Assembly: GCA_030604975.1 (NCBI GenBank)
Contig: JAUVUV010000050.1
Span: forward strand, 1 to 9,825
DNA: 9,825 nucleotides
From: Candidatus Glassiibacteriota bacterium
GTDB taxonomy: Bacteria > Gemmatimonadota > Glassbacteria > GWA2-58-10
Reading direction: 5' to 3'
Shown here piece after piece: positions 6,768 to 9,825 of the stretch. Positions within the stretch are counted from its first letter, which is position 1; each line of letters opens with the position of its first letter. Under the pieces are notes generated by a model. The model saw only the letters and a list, made by a program, of their open reading frames with translations. It made no database searches and was not told where the DNA came from. A program made the translations under genes and the position numbers.

Positions 6768-7205
6768 CTAACTATCTGATCTCAATCCTCTTACTCGTAA
6801 TTTCTCGTATTTCTCATTCTGCTCCGGGCTAAGGAGGTCTCTGAACTTTTCGCGATAATCCATATATATTTTTATCCTCTTTTCGCTGGCCTCGCTCTGG
6901 TCGAGCTTGCCTTCGCGCATCTCACGGGCTACTTTTTCTGTTTTTTTATGCATATCTTTAAACAGTTTGCGAGCCTTTTTCTTCTGTTTCTTATCCAGTT
7001 CCAGGTAATTGCACAACCTTTCAAACTGTTTCTCGGCCTGTAGTTTTTGCATCTCCTCCGTTCGTTTCTGCATATCTCTCCGGCCGCGAACGTTTCCTGG
7101 TTCTCCTCTGCGTTGTGCTTCAAGCTCGGAGGGTAAAATCGCCATCGAGCATAGCATAAGCATACAGGCCACTGTCAAAATCCAGCTTTTCTTTGGACTG
7201 TGCAT
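6768..7205 (-). CDS. Spy/CpxP-like small periplasmic protein
   Basis: A 145-residue exported protein with a signal peptide likely cleaved after LEA (residue 30). The mature part is almost entirely helical and highly charged (Lys, Arg, Glu, Gln), with heptad-like stretches at ~45-120, and ends with LSPEQNEKYEKL (124-135), which resembles the LTxxQ motif of Spy, CpxP and ZraP proteins. Those are ATP-independent periplasmic chaperones or sensors tied to envelope and metal stress. GGAAGA upstream of ATG 7205 is a reasonable ribosome site. It is the first gene after the dyad-rich promoter at 7291-7319 and lies 49 bp upstream of the TonB-dependent receptor, so it probably leads that operon. It may protect envelope proteins, or sense or bind the metal handled by the receptor; both are inference. 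Family similarity is moderate, because the two LTxxQ repeats of true Spy are not both evident. Confidence 0.72.
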   Translation of the reverse strand: MHSPKKSWILTVACMLMLCSMAILPSELEAQRRGEPGNVRGRRDMQKRTEEMQKLQAEKQFERLCNYLELDKKQKKKARKLFKDMHKKTEKVAREMREGKLDQSEASEKRIKIYMDYREKFRDLLSPEQNEKYEKLRVRGLRSDS

Positions 7206-7290
7206 CAGGATCTTCCAAGCTGAAGTTATCTCAGAACTGCCATCTCAATCATCGTTTGCTGCATCTATTGTCCAAAGCAATGATTTCCAA

Positions 7291-7319
7291 ATTTTAGACA
7301 ACTAAACAACTTTAGACAA
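7291..7319 (-). promoter_or_regulatory. Candidate promoter of the Spy-like/TonB-receptor/DUF4249 operon
   Basis: On the minus strand, TTGTCT (7319-7314) and TAAAAT (7296-7291, five of six consensus bases) are separated by exactly 17 bp. Transcription would begin near 7284, with a leader of about 78 nt to ATG 7205. Both hexamers lie within or against the two tandem dyads at 7293-7326, so a protein bound there would occlude polymerase. Confidence 0.55.
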
Positions 7320-7326
7320 CTAAACA
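7293..7326. repeat. Two tandem dyads (16-bp perfect direct repeat, 18-bp period), probable operator
   Basis: TTTAGACAACTAAACA occurs at 7293-7308 and again, without mismatch, at 7311-7326. Each copy is itself an inverted repeat, TTTAG-N4-CTAAA, so the 34-bp stretch alternates TTTAG and CTAAA half-sites about every 9 bp. It lies in the 187-bp noncoding gap between the beta-barrel gene and the Spy-like gene and overlaps the predicted -35 and -10. Tandem dyads over a promoter are typical of dimeric helix-turn-helix repressors. No regulator gene lies in the window. Confidence 0.7.
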
Positions 7327-7392
7327 GGTCGATTGGTTACTTGATTCTGGGGGGAATTGTTAACAGGTTGATGAAAGAGCAATAGCTCGCTT

Positions 7393-8661
7393 TCAGAATC
7401 CCTTTTCCACTGCGAACGAAAACCAGGCGCTCTTGTAGTCGTAGTATTCGTCGTTGGAGCTGTTCTTGCCTGCACCGGCGTTGACAGAGAAGTTGAAATC
7501 CTTGAGCATTTCGAAACTGCCCGCGCTGATTCTTTTGGTGAAATGAACCTGGAACAGCACGGCGCGATCGAGGCGGCTTTCACCGCCAGGCAGCACGTTG
7601 CCCTCCAGGTCCATTGCCGGACGGCCGCTGAATTTTCTGCTCCGCGCGCTAAGAAGAAGGGTCAGTGTACTTTCGCCGGGCAGCAGCTGTTTCAGCTGGA
7701 TTTTGCCCTCGTGGCCGAAGTAGCTGTAGTGGTCGTCGAAAAGCTCCTCGTTGTTGAGCACCGATTCGCCGAGATTGGAGAGAAAGCGGTTGCGGTTGTG
7801 CGGATTGACTCTGGTGAAATAGCCGAACATGAGCCCGGTGCCCTCGGCGAGGTTCTGGGCCACGGTGGCACCGAGTTTCAACTGATCCGTGCTGGCGAAC
7901 TGTTCTTGTCTGACTCCGTATACATAGAATTCTTCTAATGAAGACTCGTCGGACGGGTCGAGCCAGTCCCAGAACCTTCTGCCCATACCTGTTCCGCGGC
8001 CCGTCCCGGGACGTGAACCCATCTGGGGGAGGTCTTCGCGGATGACGAGAGTCGAGTCCAGGCTCTTGACACTCGAGGTATAGTTCTTATGGTAATAGGT
8101 ACTACTCAGCGAAAGCGTGGTTTTGGTGGGAAGGTAGATGTTGGTCTGCAGAGCGATGATCTGCTCCGCATAATTGAATTCCGGGAATTCCTTGAAACGC
8201 TTGCCGTTCAGGTTATAACGGGCAAGGAACATCACGTTGTCCTTGAGATACTTTTTGAAATTAACATAAAGCCCGCCGGTGGTGTAGTTGTAGTAGCTGT
8301 AGTCCTCTGGATTAAACCTGGTTTCCACCTTGCCGCCAAGGGCGAGCAGGGTCTGGGATTCAGGCCACATGTGGTTGTAATCCGCGCCGATCTGGTGCAC
8401 TGAAAAGTCGCGGTGGCTCAACTCGTTGAAAAGGAAGAACTCCCCGTTATAGCCGAAATACAGATTGCCCAATTCCGAGGCCTCCACCCCGTAGCCAAGG
8501 CTTGCGTAGGGGATAAATATGACATCGCTCTGGCCGGCGTAATTGCGGAAGATATTGTCATCGACCAGCATGTTGGTACCCACGCGAATGTCTTTCTGGG
8601 CGTAAGAAAAACCAGCCACGCTGAGCATTAGCCATACAACTGCAAAAGTTATCTTTCTCAT
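7393..8661 (-). CDS. Outer-membrane beta-barrel protein of unknown function
   Basis: 422 residues with a signal peptide likely cleaved after SYA (residue 21). The mature protein starts with a VDDNIFRN segment of the type seen at the start of several outer-membrane beta-barrel families, continues with many amphipathic aromatic strands (for example LYFGYNGEFFLF at ~67-78), and ends in Phe (FAVEKGF). A long polar insert at ~212-242 with a Gly/Arg-rich run (about 215-229) is probably an extracellular loop. The ATG at 8661 overlaps the stop of the preceding DxDGDG-repeat protein as ATGA, so the two are translationally coupled and probably work together. It has no CxxCH motif and is not obviously related to the porin at 1901-3136. 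It may anchor, export or cooperate with the calcium-binding-type neighbour; no specific family was recognised. The downstream end has only a weak bulged hairpin. Confidence 0.8.
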   Translation of the reverse strand: MRKITFAVVWLMLSVAGFSYAQKDIRVGTNMLVDDNIFRNYAGQSDVIFIPYASLGYGVEASELGNLYFGYNGEFFLFNELSHRDFSVHQIGADYNHMWPESQTLLALGGKVETRFNPEDYSYYNYTTGGLYVNFKKYLKDNVMFLARYNLNGKRFKEFPEFNYAEQIIALQTNIYLPTKTTLSLSSTYYHKNYTSSVKSLDSTLVIREDLPQMGSRPGTGRGTGMGRRFWDWLDPSDESSLEEFYVYGVRQEQFASTDQLKLGATVAQNLAEGTGLMFGYFTRVNPHNRNRFLSNLGESVLNNEELFDDHYSYFGHEGKIQLKQLLPGESTLTLLLSARSRKFSGRPAMDLEGNVLPGGESRLDRAVLFQVHFTKRISAGSFEMLKDFNFSVNAGAGKNSSNDEYYDYKSAWFSFAVEKGF

Positions 8662-9365
8662 TTATTCCCTTTCATCGGCCCTCTTCTGTGCCGTTGCTGA
8701 ATTTGCCTTCTGTCGTCGATTCCGTCGCCGTTACGGTCGATAAAAATATCTTTTCCTCCGAGGCGCCCCCGCCGCATCCTGAAATCGGGGATACCGTCTG
8801 CGTCCTCATCAATAAAGCCGCGCATCAGCATCAGCCTTTCCTCCTTGATAAAACCGAACTTGTAACCCCGAAGGTTTTTCCGGTTGTAGCGTAAACCGGT
8901 GATATCGTTGATAAAATCACTATTCATATCTATCACATTGTCACAGATCCCGTCACCGTCGAGATCGACAAATCTAGCCCGCAGATCGTTCACCCCATCT
9001 CCGTCGGCATCCACATATAAATCGTTTATCTTGTCCTGGTTTTTGTCTTCGAACTTGAAGCTGTGCGGGTAGGGTTTTTTAGTTATATCATTGATTCCAT
9101 CCCCGTCGGCATCCTGGAATAGATCGTTTTTTCCGTCTTTGTTCCGATCCACGAAGCCGAACACTATGATTGTTTCATTTTGGCTTTGTTCACCTTTTTT
9201 CAGCTCTGTTTTTGCAGATAGTTCAGCCTTTCCGGCAGATTCTCCGGTTGTTGCTTCCGTTTCTTGAGCCTTGTTCGGCTTTTCTTTCTCTTGGGCAAAT
9301 AGAGCTGTAGAGTTAAGAGCAATTAAAGCTGCGGCCAATATAATGTATAGTACTCTTGCTCTCAT
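8658..9365 (-). CDS. Exported DxDGDG-repeat (thrombospondin type 3/EF-hand-like) protein
   Basis: The start at 9365 is chosen over an upstream ATG at 9416 because it has an AGGAAC site 6 nt away and begins a clean signal peptide cleaved after LFA (residue 24); this gives 235 residues. Residues ~26-66 are a charged, low-complexity linker rich in Glu, Lys, Ala and Thr. Eight aspartate-rich motifs follow, starting at about 71, 84, 105, 118, 132, 145, 184 and 208, mostly of the form (F/V)xDxDGDGxxD. Such loops bind Ca2+ in thrombospondin type 3, dockerin and EF-hand-like proteins. The C-terminus is basic (RRRQIQQRHRRG-like). Its last codons overlap the beta-barrel gene by 4 bp. Shared GFIDEDADGI sequence shows it is a paralogue of the truncated protein upstream. 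Ca2+ binding is inferred from motifs; the role (surface scaffold, adhesin, partner of the barrel) is unknown. Confidence 0.82.
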   Translation of the reverse strand: MRARVLYIILAAALIALNSTALFAQEKEKPNKAQETEATTGESAGKAELSAKTELKKGEQSQNETIIVFGFVDRNKDGKNDLFQDADGDGINDITKKPYPHSFKFEDKNQDKINDLYVDADGDGVNDLRARFVDLDGDGICDNVIDMNSDFINDITGLRYNRKNLRGYKFGFIKEERLMLMRGFIDEDADGIPDFRMRRGRLGGKDIFIDRNGDGIDDRRQIQQRHRRGPMKGNK

Positions 9366-9371
9366 GCTTAA

Positions 9372-9377
9372 GTTCCT
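9372..9377 (-). promoter_or_regulatory. Ribosome binding site (AGGAAC) fixing the DxDGDG-repeat protein start
   Basis: AGGAAC on the minus strand lies 6 nt before ATG 9365. It supports this start over the longer frame from 9416, whose ATG falls inside the upstream hairpin and would add 17 residues before the signal peptide. Confidence 0.6.
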
Positions 9378-9390
9378 GCGAAAATAACAG

Positions 9391-9429
9391 TAAAAAAGAG
9401 GCACCGGAGTTCCCATCCGGGAACTCCGG
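9391..9429 (-). terminator. Intrinsic terminator or attenuator hairpin
   Basis: A perfect 11-bp stem, CCGGAGTTCCC pairing with GGGAACTCCGG around a GGAT loop (9429-9404), is followed on the minus strand by TGCCTC and then six T (9397-9392). It starts 19 bp after the stop of the truncated repeat-protein gene. The six bases between stem and T-run make it less than ideal, and only about 25 bp separate it from the next ATG (9365), so it may attenuate rather than end transcription. Confidence 0.75.
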
Positions 9430-9448
9430 CCCGGGTGAACTTCTAACC

Positions 9449-9825
9449 TTACTTGGAACTGCCTGCTCCGGTTCCGGCCGCCCCGCCGCGGCGTCCCATC
9501 CTGCCTCTTCCGGCTGTACCCTGCCGTGCTGTAGCGCCACGGTAAAGCTTGCTGTCAGGGTCAAAGGCATTGAGCACGCCGTCGCCGTCGTCATCCTGAA
9601 GGCAGTCGTTGATACCGTCAGCGTCTTCGTCGATAAAGCCGCGGCCAAACCCGCGCCTATGACCGAGCTGGCCTGTGCCGGGGCGATATAGTGGGCTATC
9701 CGGATCGAAATGATTGATCACGCCGTCGCCATCATCGTCTTCGAGGCGGTCGTTGATCCCGTTGCCATTCTCATCGACAAACTGCAAGCCGAGGGCGCGG
9801 GGGCCTCCCATGCCTCTGCTGAAAC
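9449..9825 (-). CDS. DxDGDG-repeat protein with Gly/Arg-rich tail (5' end beyond window)
   Basis: The frame is open to the right edge of the window; an ATG at 9811 exists but has no convincing ribosome site or signal peptide, so the true start is probably upstream. Numbered from that Met, 120 residues contain two copies of a 48-residue unit. Each has an FxDExxxGIND loop (11-21, 59-69), a DDDGDGVxN loop (25-32, 73-80) and FDPDS (35-39, 83-87). These Asp-rich loops resemble thrombospondin type 3/EF-hand-like calcium sites. Residues ~88-120 form a tail of Gly, Arg, Ala and Thr with no acidic residues, unlike the acidic repeats. It is a paralogue of the next gene (shared GFIDEDADGI). A hairpin terminator follows the stop. 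Localisation cannot be read because the N-terminus is missing. Confidence 0.78.
   Translation of the reverse strand, partial: FSRGMGGPRALGLQFVDENGNGINDRLEDDDGDGVINHFDPDSPLYRPGTGQLGHRRGFGRGFIDEDADGINDCLQDDDGDGVLNAFDPDSKLYRGATARQGTAGRGRMGRRGGAAGTGAGSSK
9492..9781 (-). repeat. 144-bp tandem repeat encoding calcium-loop units
   Basis: Two copies of a 48-codon unit (from FVDENG and from FIDEDA to about LYRxx) lie head to tail in the truncated gene. Protein similarity is strong (GIND, DDDGDGV, FDPDS all conserved), while the DNA has diverged at many third positions, so this duplication looks older than the 318-bp one in the cytochrome gene. Boundaries are approximate. Confidence 0.6.

Noticed and set aside
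7373..7394. Hairpin at the end of the 422-residue barrel gene (GAAAG and CTTTC arms with an inner AGC/GCT)
   Set aside because: The stem is short, has a two-base bulge, overlaps the stop codon and lacks a T-run, so it is not convincing as a terminator.

Overview
This 9.8-kb window reads as a stretch of chromosome from a diderm, probably anaerobic or metal-respiring bacterium of the FCB superphylum (Bacteroidota/Ignavibacteria/Calditrichota-like candidate phyla). Grounds: a TonB-dependent receptor with an N-terminal carboxypeptidase-regulatory-like domain followed by a DUF4249-type lipoprotein, a pairing typical of Bacteroidota and relatives, beside multiheme c-type cytochromes. The phylum cannot be fixed from the sequence. 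Every supported gene is on the minus strand, so transcription runs from high to low coordinates. Nearly every product carries an export signal: this is an envelope and cell-surface region. No tRNA, rRNA, CRISPR array, transposase or integrase was seen.

Layout in transcription order. (a) 9825-7393: a 5'-truncated gene for a surface protein with DxDGDG calcium-binding-type repeats and a Gly/Arg-rich tail; a hairpin-plus-T-run terminator or attenuator; a second exported DxDGDG-repeat protein; and, overlapping it by an ATGA, a 422-residue outer-membrane beta-barrel. (b) 7326-3307: a promoter built into two tandem TTTAG-N4-CTAAA dyads, then a Spy/CpxP-like small periplasmic protein, a TonB-dependent receptor and a DUF4249-like lipoprotein. 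(c) 3239-1: a probable promoter, then a 411-residue outer-membrane beta-barrel, an 11-heme periplasmic cytochrome and a lipoprotein cytochrome with at least 10 hemes that runs off the window at base 1.

Block (c) is the main finding. Its gene order (porin, periplasmic multiheme cytochrome, surface lipoprotein cytochrome) is that of the Geobacter ombB-omaB-omcB porin-cytochrome conduit, which carries electrons across the outer membrane to extracellular acceptors. The two cytochromes are not ordinary copies of that system. The periplasmic one has 11 CxxCH motifs and exactly 11 other histidines. The lipoprotein is a tandem array of ~53-residue modules, each with two CxxCH motifs and two conserved spare histidines, and has grown by duplication of a two-module (318 bp) block. 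It looks like a modular, extendable bis-histidine heme wire.

How the blocks may work together is inference. Block (c) would move electrons to the outside, block (b) would import a chelated or metal-related substrate, and block (a) would supply calcium-stabilised surface proteins. A TTTAGACA element in the block (b) operator recurs inside the block (c) promoter, which hints at shared control.
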